Part shown: in pieces, positions 37,000 to 48,716 of the stretch | Layout of the letters: every line of letters starts with the position of its first letter | Position numbering within the stretch: the stretch's first letter is position 1 | Origin: Cercis canadensis | Taxonomy: Eukaryota > Streptophyta > Magnoliopsida > Fabales > Fabaceae | Length of the DNA stretch: 64,000 nucleotides | Reading direction: 5' to 3' | Assembly (NCBI GenBank): GCA_003255065.1 | Contig: QAOA01007897.1 | Location: forward strand, 315,874 to 379,873 | Position numbers and translations under genes: made by a program | Notes under the pieces: model-generated | What the model saw: the letters and a program-made list of their open reading frames with translations, nothing else | Database searches by the model: none | Told to the model about the DNA's origin: nothing

Positions 37000-38298
37000 C
37001 GATTTTTTTTTTTTTTTTTNTTTTTTTTTTTATAGCCAGAGACCCAGAAAGAATTAAAAACTAATCGGAGACAAAAATTTTCCTCTCCAGGATTCAATTA
37101 TTCATTTGCCCCACTTGGGTGCATGTACGAGTAAAACCATCTTGTCAACCAAGAGGAGCTTTTCTCTCTCTCTCTCTTACACATACATACACTCTTTCTG
37201 GTCAAGAAGTCACCAGCAGTCGTCATCGCTTGAAGAAAGTTCTCCACTCAAATTTGCATTTATATTCCTAATAAGCAATTAAGCACACATATACTGAAAG
37301 ACTTGTTTGTAAGATTTCCTTTTCCGTTCATATGAATTTCAGTAAATTTGTAGTATTTGAGTGTGTTTTACTCAAATAAATAAATTATGGATGACTAATA
37401 CCCCATTATTTATCATAAACAGTGGTGAATTTTAAATATTTAGCTCCTATTATTTTATTCTCTTTTAGGATTATTCATATGCAATGTGAGTTGTTTTCTC
37501 CTTTTTATTTTTTTCCCCTTGAAAAATGTAGGCTGTCTGTTGGATTCATATTTGGCTCCATCATGCCATGCCATGAAAGCATACAGTGACACAAAATCTG
37601 CATAGCAAACAACATTAAAAACACAAACAGTTCCAATTGTCGTGTGTACGTATAGGTGTGAATTAATCTAATATAAAAGGTGAAGGGGTGTCGTTTAAGT
37701 TGACAAGACAGGCTCATACGAAATTAGAGAACATCATTTAATGGTCCCGTAGAATAATCTGAACCTCTAAAACAATTCAGCAAGAAGATAAAAATGGCAA
37801 CCTGCAAGTCCTAGTCATTTAGCTTCCTCACCGTTGGCATTATAGTAAAAGTCATCAGCCAGGGTCAGAAAATATTAATTGTAACATCTTTTCATACAAA
37901 CCATCTAACAAGATAAACTCCAGATTAGCAAAAACATTAAAAATAAGCTGAACTCCAAAAAGAGAAAAAGAAAATCCACCAATGAGTACCTCAGCTCAAC
38001 AAAGCAGATTCCAAACTGATTAACTCATGAGCGCGTAAAAATGACGATTCTGTCGAAAATAATTAATTTGATTGGCCATATACGCTTTTGGCAAAATCAT
38101 ACTCCTTCGTGGTACAAGATTAATGAAAATGAAGGCTTCTCTTTTAAATATACTTCATGTTTAACTGTTACTTATTTATAAAATTAGGAAAATACGGCGC
38201 TTTTGCTTAACATTGGATCTTAATTTATATCTTCACATTTTCTCAGTTGGATTTATGAAATCTACATATTCAAATTACCAATCTGATTTAGATGACAA

Positions 38299-38324
38299 AT
38301 ATATATATATATATATATATATAT
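38299..38324. repeat. AT microsatellite
   Basis: About thirteen AT units, uninterrupted. Confidence 0.85.
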
Positions 38325-39187
38325 GCTAATAAAAAGGTTAAGATCGACAAAAACAATTTTAACTACCATAGAAATCTTAAACATAAAATTTAATTCATTC
38401 AAGAAAACAACCTCATCTGACATTCAACGATGGAGATTTTGTTTCTCTTGGCCAGAGTTTAGGATGGTAAACCCATCTGTATGTGCTCATTTTTTGGAAG
38501 TAAATGTGAGATGTTCCAAACAAATATAATTTAAGGGCGTGCTTTACAAAGATGAAATTAAATGAGAAGAATATATTAATTCGTTTTTTATATGTTGCCT
38601 ATTTTTTCATCTTTGTTCGACTTTTATTTCTACGTACTGATATATATCATTCCAAAAAAATAACAACTCTAAGTGAATTTGTGTGAATTACAATATTGAG
38701 CGAGTTGTCTCGATCAATTAATGTTCGAGAGAGTTGTATACATTTTTCTAATTCAAATAACTGAATCAAAAGAGGGGGGGAAATTACTTGTTCTACGGGG
38801 ATGGGGGGAAATGAGGAGAGAATCAACCCTACCAAGGGGACACTTAGTGAAGGCAATTGCTCAAACGCTGATATATTCCCAACTGCAGTGACTAAAACTG
38901 TACGGTATATACAAATTACAAAAGTACTAGGGAATAAAAGTTCATCTAGACTATGGTGAAGTCTTTAGTGGAGTTTTTGACCATAAATTATATTTATATA
39001 CGTAGATTGATATATAGAATGGAACAGAATTTTTTATTTGTTTTTCATATCAACTCTAGCTAGTTGTAAAAAAGTCTCTGGTTAATTGTACAAAAATACA
39101 TATACACTTAAATAAGCTTTAAGGTTGAAAGTGACTCCATTGAACCAATGCCTCATGAAATTTGTTTCTTATTCATTGTTTACTCTG

Positions 39188-39268
39188 TTTTAATAATGAA
39201 TACAAATATAAGTAATGATAGAATACTATGTTTTAATAATAAATACAAATATAAGTAATGATAGAATA
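39188..39268. repeat. Tandem duplication, 43 bp period
   Basis: Two 38-bp copies starting TTTTAATAAT and ending GATAGAATA (39188-39225 and 39231-39268) differ at one base. No N lies between them, so this is probably a genuine recent duplication. Confidence 0.75.
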
Positions 39269-40767
39269 AATCCTATATCTAACAAAATAATTGATCAATA
39301 TTCTTCATTTGTTGGCATTGATGTGATATTATTCTTATTATATTATTTATCACATGTTAAATTTATGTCTTTCCACTTGACTTGTAATTTTCTTAAGTCA
39401 AGGCTGTGCAAATTTAAGATACTCCAGTATAAGATTGACAATTATGTATGTCTTTTTTTTTTTTTTAAAGTTGCTATCTTCAAGAATCTCACACGCAAGT
39501 TATTGTAAGTATTTCGTGAATTATTTTTCCCAAAATCTCTATCGAATAGCTATAACATGACATATTGGAAGAAGAAAGATCCTCAGTTTTTACATTAATT
39601 TTCTCCGTTTGTTACAAAAATAAGCCATACACTAATATAATACGCTTTGGCTGACTCAAACAGCTAGGTTAGTAACTTAGTATCATGTTATGCTTACCAT
39701 GCATGTAATTTTCTGTCAGTTTTAAATTCATGTGGTCTAGATTGATAATAATAAAATTAGCAAAAAATTATAGGTATGAAACAAAATTAATGATAATAAG
39801 CATAACATATCACTCAATTATCATTTACCTGTAAACTTGTGNTCACCCAATTATCATTTACCTGTAAACTTGTGCTAAGTGCTAACAGCCTAACACTAAG
39901 AAAGTAATATAAAAGCAAAAAAATTAAAAGTAATAATAATAATAAAATTGATCCCCTATTTTTTATTTGTAATTTTAATGGAATTGCTTGACTATATTGA
40001 AGGCTGGGATGGGGACAAAACTCGTGCGTCAGAACTCAGAAAATAAAGTTTTATCTTTTCTTTAGGGGAAGAAAAAGGTGAAAAAAGGGAATTTTGAGAG
40101 GGGTATTCTGGTCAATGAGAAAGGAACTGTCATTCGAGACTACAGGGTCAAGAAGCAGAATCATGTTATTCCCTCAATTTTTACCCCTTCCAACTTTTTC
40201 CTGTCTCCTTCTCAACCTACTGTGCAAACCCTTATTTTCGTATTGTAAACAAAATAGTATTATTTTGATACTTATATTTTTTTTAAAAAAATTGTAGACA
40301 CAATTTATATTTAATTGAGCTCACATTAAACTGTAGATTTATTTAATTTTTTTTTATGAGTTAAATTTTTTACATCTCTCTACCAAATGTGAAATGTGCA
40401 GAGAATATCTATCTTCTACAAAAGCCCTAACCATCTTTCTCTCTCCCTCTTTCTCTGTCTACCAACAACAGAAGGAAGAATATTAATAACCCATTAGCAA
40501 GAGGAAGTTTGAGTTTGCTCCATCCTTTTAAGGAAAAAACCCAATCCCTTGGCAATCTCAGAAATCAAAGCTACCAAAAATACCACTCGCTGCCTCACAG
40601 CCTCAGGCTTAGGAGCTTTCTAGTATTGCTCAATAAAACCTACCAACAACTGCAAAGAAAGAAAGAGCAAAGAGGAACAGTCCACTCACCCCTCCCATCA
40701 ATCTCGTCATCACAATCCTCAGCATCAAAATCTTCTTTTGCTTCACTATTTGCAGGTCTATATCATC

Positions 40768-40789
40768 CTCTCTCTCTCTCTCTCTCTCC
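40768..40789 (+). repeat. CT microsatellite in LSH leader region
   Basis: About eleven CT units roughly 330 bases upstream of the LSH start codon. CT-rich tracts are common in plant 5' leaders and core promoters. Confidence 0.8.
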
Positions 40790-41115
40790 CAAAAAAATAG
40801 AAGTCTGTAATATCAATCAGAGTCTGTTTCCTTTTCTCTTTCACTTCTAAAAGAAAAAACCATAAAAAATTTTACACACAACAAGACTAATCATTCACTG
40901 CTACCCAAGTGATAAGTATTACCAATACATGTAATTTTCATCTCCATCACTCTCTCTCATTTTCTACTCCGGTCGCTGTCTCAGGAACCCTAGCACAAGC
41001 ACAAAGAGAACCCAGATAAGTATTGGTGTATTTGGAAGCAAAGAGAAAGAAACACAAAGTCATCAATTATTGTCAATAGCATAACTTGGATCTGCTAAGG
41101 TTGGGTTCCATTTCC

Positions 41116-41789
41116 ATGGATTCCATTCAAGAATTTATGGACACTTGTAACTCAGACAACACCAGCCTCACCAACACCAACACCAGCAGCAATAACAGCT
41201 TGGTTGCCACCTCCTCTGCAGTTTCCACCACTAGCAGCCGCTACGAAAACCAGAAGCGCCGCGACTGGAACACCTTCGGTCAGTACCTCAAGAATCACCG
41301 TCCCCCTCTCTCCCTCTCAAGGTGCAGCGGTGCACACGTTCTTGAATTCCTTCGGTACCACTACCCCACTATCTATAAATTCATTCTAAGGTATTGTTAT
41401 TTGGAGGAAGGCTAGAAAAATGTGTTGGCTGAATTGGTTTGTGTTATCGTTGCTTTTGTAGGTACCTTGACCAATTTGGTAAGACCAAAGTGCACACTCC
41501 GATCTGCCCCTTTTATGGGCACCCAAACCCACCAGCACCGTGCCCGTGCCCTCTCCGGCAAGCCTGGGGTAGCCTTGACGCGCTCATCGGCCGTCTTCGT
41601 GCCGCTTTCGAAGAGAATGGAGGGAAGCCTGAAGCAAACCCATTTGGAGCTCGAGCTGTGAGGCTTTATCTTCGTGAGGTTCGTGATCTGCAGTCCAAAG
41701 CAAGAGGAATTAGCTATGAGAAGAAGAAGCGGAAGCGCCCACAACAACCAATGCCACTACCCCAGATGCCACCACCAGGTGCAACGTAA
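41116..41789 (+). CDS. LSH4: ALOG domain transcriptional regulator (LSH3/LSH4-like)
   Basis: LIGHT-SENSITIVE HYPOCOTYL / ALOG protein, a plant-specific nuclear DNA-binding regulator acting at meristem-organ boundaries. Two exons: 41116-41354 and 41462-41789 (TAA), giving 188 residues; the 107-bp intron splits an Arg codon (CG|G) within FLRYLDQFG. The start [15 protein letters not shown] was chosen because it directly precedes the Ser/Thr/Asn-rich N-terminus of this clade. The ALOG domain spans about 41-165 ([18 protein letters not shown] ... [19 protein letters not shown]). It includes the zinc-ribbon insert with [10 protein letters not shown] and CPCPL (91-111), and a KKKRKR nuclear signal at 167-172. 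The tail is Pro/Gln/Met-rich. In Arabidopsis LSH4 adjoins XBAT35 and LSH3 lies near an S26 gene, both families present here. Whether it is LSH3 or LSH4 cannot be settled. A long CT-rich leader suggests a 5' UTR over 500 nt. Confidence 0.93.
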
Positions 41790-44700
41790 TCTTATTCCAT
41801 TTGGATTTGGAAATTTCTACTCTTACCTTTTTCACCAAGAAAAATCCCAGCTGGGTTCCTCTCCTTCTTCCCTTAATTTTAATGCTTTAGAGTCATGCTC
41901 TCTACTTTTTACTAGTGTTATATTTAGGGTTTTTTTTTTTCTTTTTTTTTTCTGAAAGGTTTCTGGCTATATATATAGACTGTGTTTGTCTTTGTATCCT
42001 GTTTGATCTGGCAGAAGCAAAAGGTTAAAGATCTGGGATATCATGAATCTGCTTTTGATGCAAACACTGTGGTACTACTGGTAGTAGACTGCTAGTGGGA
42101 GTGCTGAAAAAAGTGGGAGTGATGAGAGTGAATGTACATGGAGATCATGATCCATATGATCACCAACCAAAACCATGACATTATTCATAGTTATTCTATG
42201 TATTTTGAACTCCAATATCATGATCTATGTCAAGCTTAGACTTGCAGTTTATGTGCCTTTGATCATTCTCACTTTTGGGATCTCTTTCTTTTTGTAATTC
42301 TTGAATGGCTCAATTTGGTTTCCTAGAAGAAGATAGAGCAAGTGGCCTCCATATATACTTTTTCATGTCATTACATTACATGCATCTTTTGTTTCACTTT
42401 CAAGATTGTTGGTCAGTTTTGCATATCAACATATGGAGAAATACTTTTTTTTGCACTTCCTTTTTTCTCACAGTTGCCACTTTTACTGCTTTACTGTCTC
42501 CCCCCAAATATATTTGTGTGGAGGTAGAATAATAGAACTCTTTTAAAGCCTAATGATCATACGTTCTGTTTCACCCTGACAAGTTTTCTGCTTTCTCCCT
42601 CAAAGACTAACTGCTGACCGTTAACTTGGTCAATTTGATTGATGATATTGGTTTTTCCAGTAGTGCTGTCATTTCAACTGAAGGGAAAGGACCAAAAATA
42701 TTAATGGCAGACAATGTAATTAGTTCCTCAAAGACTAAAGTTCCCATAATTAACATAACCTCCTGGTTTATCAACACTTTCAATCAAAATTTACTTCTAG
42801 AGAATAATATGTTGAGGAATAATTCTTACGCTAAGAGTGAAAAATTTAAGTCATATATATAAAATTTAAATTTAGATGAGTTTAGTTAAGTTAAAATATT
42901 ACTAAATAAACAAAATATAGGGCAGTATGAGAATAGTGTATAATACCGCTCTCATATATATGCTATTCTTTTCATTCCATGATTTGAGTTGGGTGTACCA
43001 GATGGGAGGTTTACAAACTACTCAGTGGAAACTTGAATGTTGATCAGATCTCTCTAGTGACGATTTAATCAGCCAATCAGGTATGTGTATATATTGAAGG
43101 ATGTGACAATTAGGTATAGTTAGATTTACCCCTAATTACGTAGGGACAGAAAGTTTACGTCCAAATCAAATATTCACCTTCTTCTAGCTAATAAGGCAAC
43201 CTTGACTTAATATAGGTATGAGAATACAAAAAAGATTGGAGATTGTAGAGGGAAAAGGTGAGAGCTAGATGATTAAATTAGGGAAAGTACATAGACAGAT
43301 CCTTAGTATAGGAAAATTTCTTAATCAATTTGGCCGACAACTTGTCTGTGATTGGATATAGTTTGGGTCATCCCCCTTGGATTTTGTGATTATTTTGGCT
43401 CAAAAAGAAGTTTTTTTTTTCCGCAATCCCTGTATTCTTGAAGAGGCACCTATTGCACCTGCATTTGCCCAAGAGGAAAATACCCAATAGGACACAGGAT
43501 AGATGCTAGATAGATTAGCGAACCTTCTAATTTCCCTTTTTAAGTGATTCCAGTGGGGTATATATGATATACCACTTTAAGACATAGAGGATCTATTCCC
43601 TCATATAATCATTTAGGTATATCATGAGTTTAGACTTTAGACTCTGTAAATTTTTTTTATAAAAAACTTACACTATGAAAGATTTTCCCTAATAATAAAA
43701 TAAAGAATATACGATAAAAGCATTAGCTTTATGATGTAATCGTTAATTTATATATTGATTAGTAGGTTAATGCTGTTAACATCGTACTAAATTTCTGATG
43801 TAGACTGCTTTGTTATTTTATTAGAGATTGATTCTCAAATGGTAACAATCCCTAGGGTCAAGCACTCCAAGAAACCTTTGGGTTCCACTTAGTATTGCTT
43901 GCTCCTTAACCTCGGAAATGCTTCGTGTTTATAATTACCCTATAATTTATTAAGAAACCTAATAAGCCATTTTCTATATTTATAGCTATTTCTCTGCTTC
44001 TCTTTTTCTTGTGAATATATATATTTATGTGAGGACCATGGATGCTTTTGAACATCTTCGTTTTAAAGCTGTATTCCTCTGATAATTTTATTGTTAACAA
44101 TGATTAGTGAGATGAGTTAAGCACATCTACTTCATATATACTTGAGTTTGCATGTTACATTCTTTTGGTGCATTTTATTTTTTTTTCCTATTGACGATTA
44201 TAGATGATTTTGTTCCATTTCCTACATGGATTAAATTAAGCACCACCCTTATTTTGCAGAACTCTAAGCCCCCTTTTAAATATATAAATAATCTTATAGT
44301 TCATTGCATTGTACATACACAGGACATTACCATACTCTTAGCTCTAATAGCTCGTATTATTTCTTACGCAGTTTTATTTGGAGAATTTGTCAGTAGAAAG
44401 TATAAACAACGATATATACATATTATGAGAAATGTTTTACTTTACGTTACTAAAATAATTAATTTTCGTAGACATGCTCAATTTTCTCAATAAAATGTAA
44501 AATATATGACATGCCCAAGCACTGAGCTTTACAATGGTTGATGGTCTATATATTTCCCTTCCATATATAGAATCCCACTTCCACCCCAAGTGGATTTAAA
44601 CTCAATATCTGTTATTGCAGTTTACATAGTAATCAACCATAAAGGGCACCCTTTGCGGAGGGGTTCAATCCGTGAAGTAATTAGTGTTAGTCAAACAATC

Positions 44701-45206
44701 ATAACATGTAACAGATGTCTGCACAATTAAATTTTTGTCTTTTAAACTCATGCAGTCAATGTTTAATTGCAATTTTTCAGGCGCACAAATGTCATTCAAG
44801 TTATCTATGCAGGATGATGAAAACACCTTCTTCTGCATGTTTTAATTCATCATTTTCTGATGCTGCCATTGTTATCAGTTATCCTATCGGTGGAGGAACA
44901 AAAAAGATTATATTGTCCTAACATTTTTTTTTAAAAAAAAATAAAATTAATTAACCGAGTTGTTCAGTGAAAGGTCAAGATTAAGTTTTACTTTACAAAC
45001 AATGCATGACATAGCATCCCTGCATGGCAGTGTACGAAAACCTCGTTTCTTAGCTGAAGTTTTATTAATTCCAATCTATTCGTGGGTATAAAACCTTAAT
45101 ATATATTTAACAACGTTAACAGGAAAGGGGCTAGGGAGGAAACAAACCTTCAACTACGTACCATTGCTTGGGGGAGACAGTAACACACATACATACATAC
45201 ACACAC

Positions 45207-45208
<2 letters not shown>

Positions 45209-45240
<32 letters not shown>
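45209..45240 (+). repeat. GA microsatellite
   Basis: Sixteen GA units preceded by ACAT and AC repeats (45185-45207). A likely length polymorphism, no gene nearby. Confidence 0.9.
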
Positions 45241-45242
<2 letters not shown>

Positions 45243-47155
45243 TTAAATGGCATTGGGATTGTTTGAGATATAATATTTATATTTTTTGTAAAAAAATAAT
45301 GGGGAGGGAGAATTAATATACGTCAAGCAATGAAATCAACTTTGCGCCGTTAGTTTCTTATTCCACACCAAGCTAGTGCGTTTCTTTTGTTATGTAAAGC
45401 AAAACTATGTTTTACAAGTGTGTGTATGAGCTAGTGTATCCATGTGCCACATGGGAACAAAGAGGCGGCTGTAGTTTCTAATTAATCATGATCATCGATC
45501 GTAATAATTCATCGAATTTTCTTTTTAGTTCTTTTTTTTCAAAAAAAAATTCCTTTTGATTCAATAGTGTTGAAATAAATAATTGATCATTGTTTAAGTG
45601 TTTCCCGACAAAATTTATAGAGGGACCTACCCATTCCCAAGCAACAAATGAACAACTAAACCTAACGAATCTTTTGGAATGACAGGAGATTTGTGACTAT
45701 CATTTGGGTTTAATAGCCAGAGCTTTGTTACCCATTCTTGAATGAAATCATTGCCCCAACTTAGTCAAGAGATTGAGGTTGCCTTTTTGTGCTTGGCAAT
45801 ATTGAAAGAATACTTGAGTAGAAGCAGTACATTCATGCGTGCTTCTAACTGATTAATTTGAATAGAAACAAAACCCACATTGAAAAAGTGAATCACACAA
45901 ATGTTCATATTGAAAAGTAAATCAAAATCTCTTTATCCTTTCTATTCTCTCAAAGTGTAAATGGTGGTCCACGTGGAAATGTTCTACAAAACCATGGGTG
46001 TCCCCTTTTAAACGTTGGTTTGAGGAATTCATAGATGTTAGGACCCATATTTGGATATCATTGATGTCGCTAGTAATATAAAGTACCTGAGTACAACCCC
46101 TACTATAAATGTGATGCTCCAAGATATAACATTTTAACCAAAAGTGTCTCCAATTATTCAAAAGAGAGCTTCACTATTAAAGAAGATCGTCAATAACAAT
46201 ATAACAAGAACAAAGATGTGTGGTGGGTATACCTTGGCATATCCTGAAATTATGTCATTGCATGTTCCCCACAAGACTGTAGACTTTAGTATATTATATA
46301 TATGTACATAAGGAGGTGTCACTTTGAGTTCTCTTGCTCATTGATTGCCCCCTCTTCCTCTGCAACGACACAAAGCTTCGTTCCTCCCTCTACTTTAATT
46401 TCCACGGGTTGTCTTTGGACTTTTTTTGGGCCACAATTTACTCGTTGGACTTAGCTATCTCACTTGTATGCCGATTTAGTTACACTCATTCTATTTGCAT
46501 ACCGTTTAGCTATCTCACCTGCCTAAGTATCTTCATTTAAACTACTATTATCATTATTCGTTTAATTTATAGGTGAATATAAATAAATATATATATAAAT
46601 ATATAGGTAAATAAGTCCTTTAATAAGATCACTGTTAGAGCGCGAAGTCTGAAGTGTTGTTCGGTGAAGGTTAATTGTACTTGTACGTAGCTGCGTGTGC
46701 GTGTGCGTGTGAAGAGTGAAGTCTCTCTTCGATGTGGGTGTCGTGTATGTTTGACATACACTTTGTGGATAGACAGTACGTATTGTATGTATCAGTAAGT
46801 ACAGCAACAGAACAAATCGGGCAATAGAAGCCAAAAAGTGTAGTAAAGCTGCCCAAAGTTTACCTTCCCCATAACTGCGTGATTGAAGCTAGTGACTGCA
46901 ATTTCTGAAGGAAGGGTTCCTCCAATCCAAGGGACTTGCCACTGACCCTGAACCATCCCACGTTATGAATAGTATTTCACAGATCCAAGTGCAGAATCCT
47001 AACACAATAATTGCAGCACAAAATTCAACTCTTTTTCTCTGAACTCAAGAAAACCCCTGCCCATCCCAAAACCAAACAAACAATGCGTGAACAAAGTTAA
47101 GTGAGGCTAACATACCATATTATGTGTTTTTTTATATATTATATTTTTTTAATAA

Positions 47156-47425
47156 AATTTGTAGTGTGATTTTAGTATTATTGTAAAGAGTTTAAAAATT
47201 AAGTTATCTAATTTGTATTATAACATATAATTTTTTATAAAATATAAGAATGATATGATATAAGATAATATACTAAAAAATAAATTTTAAAAAAGTTATT
47301 TTTTAGCACATTTTTTTTATATCGTGTCGTTCTTGTATTTTATAAGGAATTATATATCTTAACACATATTGAATGACTTAGTTTTTCGAGATTTTCGCAA
47401 TGACACCAAAATTACATTATAACTC
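47156..47425 (+). mobile_element. Hairpin MITE-like element, family A copy 1
   Basis: AT-rich foldback of about 270 bp. The left arm (TGATTTTAGTATTATTGTAA ... TTTTTTATAAAATATAAGAA) is roughly the reverse complement of the right arm (TTCTTGTATTTTATAAGGAA ... GCAATGACACCAAAATTACA). Related copies lie at about 47680, 52985 and 54225. No open reading frame. Borders approximate. Confidence 0.55.
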
Positions 47426-47679
47426 TAATTACAAAAAATATGTAACATCTCATCTCACCAATAACATAAAAAAATAGTATAAAAGAATAGTAAGATAGTA
47501 CTCACCCAAAATTAATATCGCCCATAAAAAGAAGAAACCATATATGTAGCATCTCATCTCACCATGGACGCATGCATGTTTACGGAGAGATATTCTCTCT
47601 CTCGGTTGTTGTTATCCTACCTCATCTGGATGGGTAGAATATAAATAAATAAATATTTTACTAAAAATTTAAAGTAAAA

Positions 47680-47918
47680 TAAATTTTTAATTTTGGTATT
47701 ATTATAAAAATTTTGAAAAAATTAAATTACTTAGTATATATTAGAATAATTAATTTATTGTAAAATATATAAACAGAATAATACATAAAACATACCAAAA
47801 AATAAATAATATTTTATTTTGATTCTGTTAAATTCAAATTTAGTTAATAATTTGTGAATGCAAGACTGAATGACTTAATTTTTTAAAATCTTTTCGATGA
47901 TACTAAAATTAAAAGGTG
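47680..47918 (+). mobile_element. Hairpin MITE-like element, family A copy 2 (diverged)
   Basis: Shares the left-arm start (TTTTGGTATTATTATAAAAA), the TTACTTAGTATATATTAGAA segment and the right-arm end (GACTTAATTTTTTAAAATCT then GATGATACTAAAATTA) with the other A copies. Its centre has been replaced or lost. Confidence 0.4.
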
Positions 47919-48506
47919 ATTTGTTTGTAATTTTTTTTTTTTTTCATTTTTATCCCTGCTTATATGAATGAAATAGGATAGAGTCCACCCTCTTTCTCTT
48001 TCTTTGCAAGCTAGCAATTATTTGTATATGACTAGTCATACTTCCACCTTATTCTTTTACACTTTCATTATATAAGCCGCATACGAGTTTAATAGACATG
48101 CTAAAACTGAATTCTACATAACTCTTGTGAAACTATCATTTTCCTTTTAAATTAACCCCTGCGTTAATTAGTACTTAATACGCATGTATTTATTTAGTAA
48201 GTTAGTGGTGAAAATCTTAAATAATTTATAAGAAATTTTAAATTTGGTGTTATTATATAGGAAAACGTTTATGCACGCAATTTTGGGCTGCAAATGTCTC
48301 CCCAGACAAAATATCTTTACTAAAGTTTGTGTTTTTTTCAGGTTGCGTAATGTTTTTAGCGAGAAATGTCAACATTAAAAATGGATTTTGTCAGAGTAGA
48401 AAGCCAGAAAAATTACGAGAAATATGTAAACAAGAATAATGCGTGTTTTTTTTTTTTTTTTCATTGGCATTTCTTTAATATTTATATTCATGAAATATAT
48501 TTTTAT

Positions 48507-48716
48507 GGAGATTTTTTAGATACTTTTAGTATTTATGTAGTATGCCATATTACATAGGAATAATCGATAAATGAATGACATGTGTATAAGTTAACTATTT
48601 TTAAGTTTGTTTAAAAAATTAAATAAATTATATTTTATATCTAATAAAATATAAAAATTATGCATGTTTGTCACGTCAGTGAAATATGACATACTCATAT
48701 AGTATCATAGAATTCC
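48507..48716 (-). mobile_element. Hairpin MITE-like element, family B copy 2
   Basis: About 210 bp, opposite orientation to copy 1 and closely similar over its whole length (for example GATACTTTTAGTATTTATGT and ATGAATGACATGTGTATAAG). Ends read GGAGATTTTTTAGATAC and GTATCATAGAATTCC, a degenerate terminal inverted repeat. Confidence 0.65.

Larger units (their letters stand above)
32469..41115. other. 8.6 kb gene-free region upstream of LSH
   Basis: PUB3 3' UTR to about 33000, then AT-rich DNA with no credible gene. It contains four assembly N marks (33386, 33898, 36769, 37020) plus one at 39842, poly-T and poly-A tracts, AT and CT microsatellites, a TTCTGG hexamer repeat, a 230-bp near-identical direct duplication and a 43-bp tandem duplication. 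From about 40380 the DNA has CT-rich leader character and probably holds the LSH 5' UTR. Confidence 0.55.

Noticed and set aside
41412-41747. Minus and alternate-frame ORFs over LSH exon 2
   Set aside because: They overlap the highly conserved ALOG coding frame and have no homology of their own that I recognise.
43800-44700. Possible transposon coding remnants in the LSH-SETH3 interval
   Set aside because: No transposase, reverse transcriptase or integrase motifs seen in any frame; only short AT-rich open frames.
46880-46960. Segment ATCCAAGGGACTTGCC resembling the miR169 core
   Set aside because: It lacks two bases of the mature miRNA (AGCCAAGGATGACTTGCC) and I found no opposing arm forming a precursor hairpin nearby.
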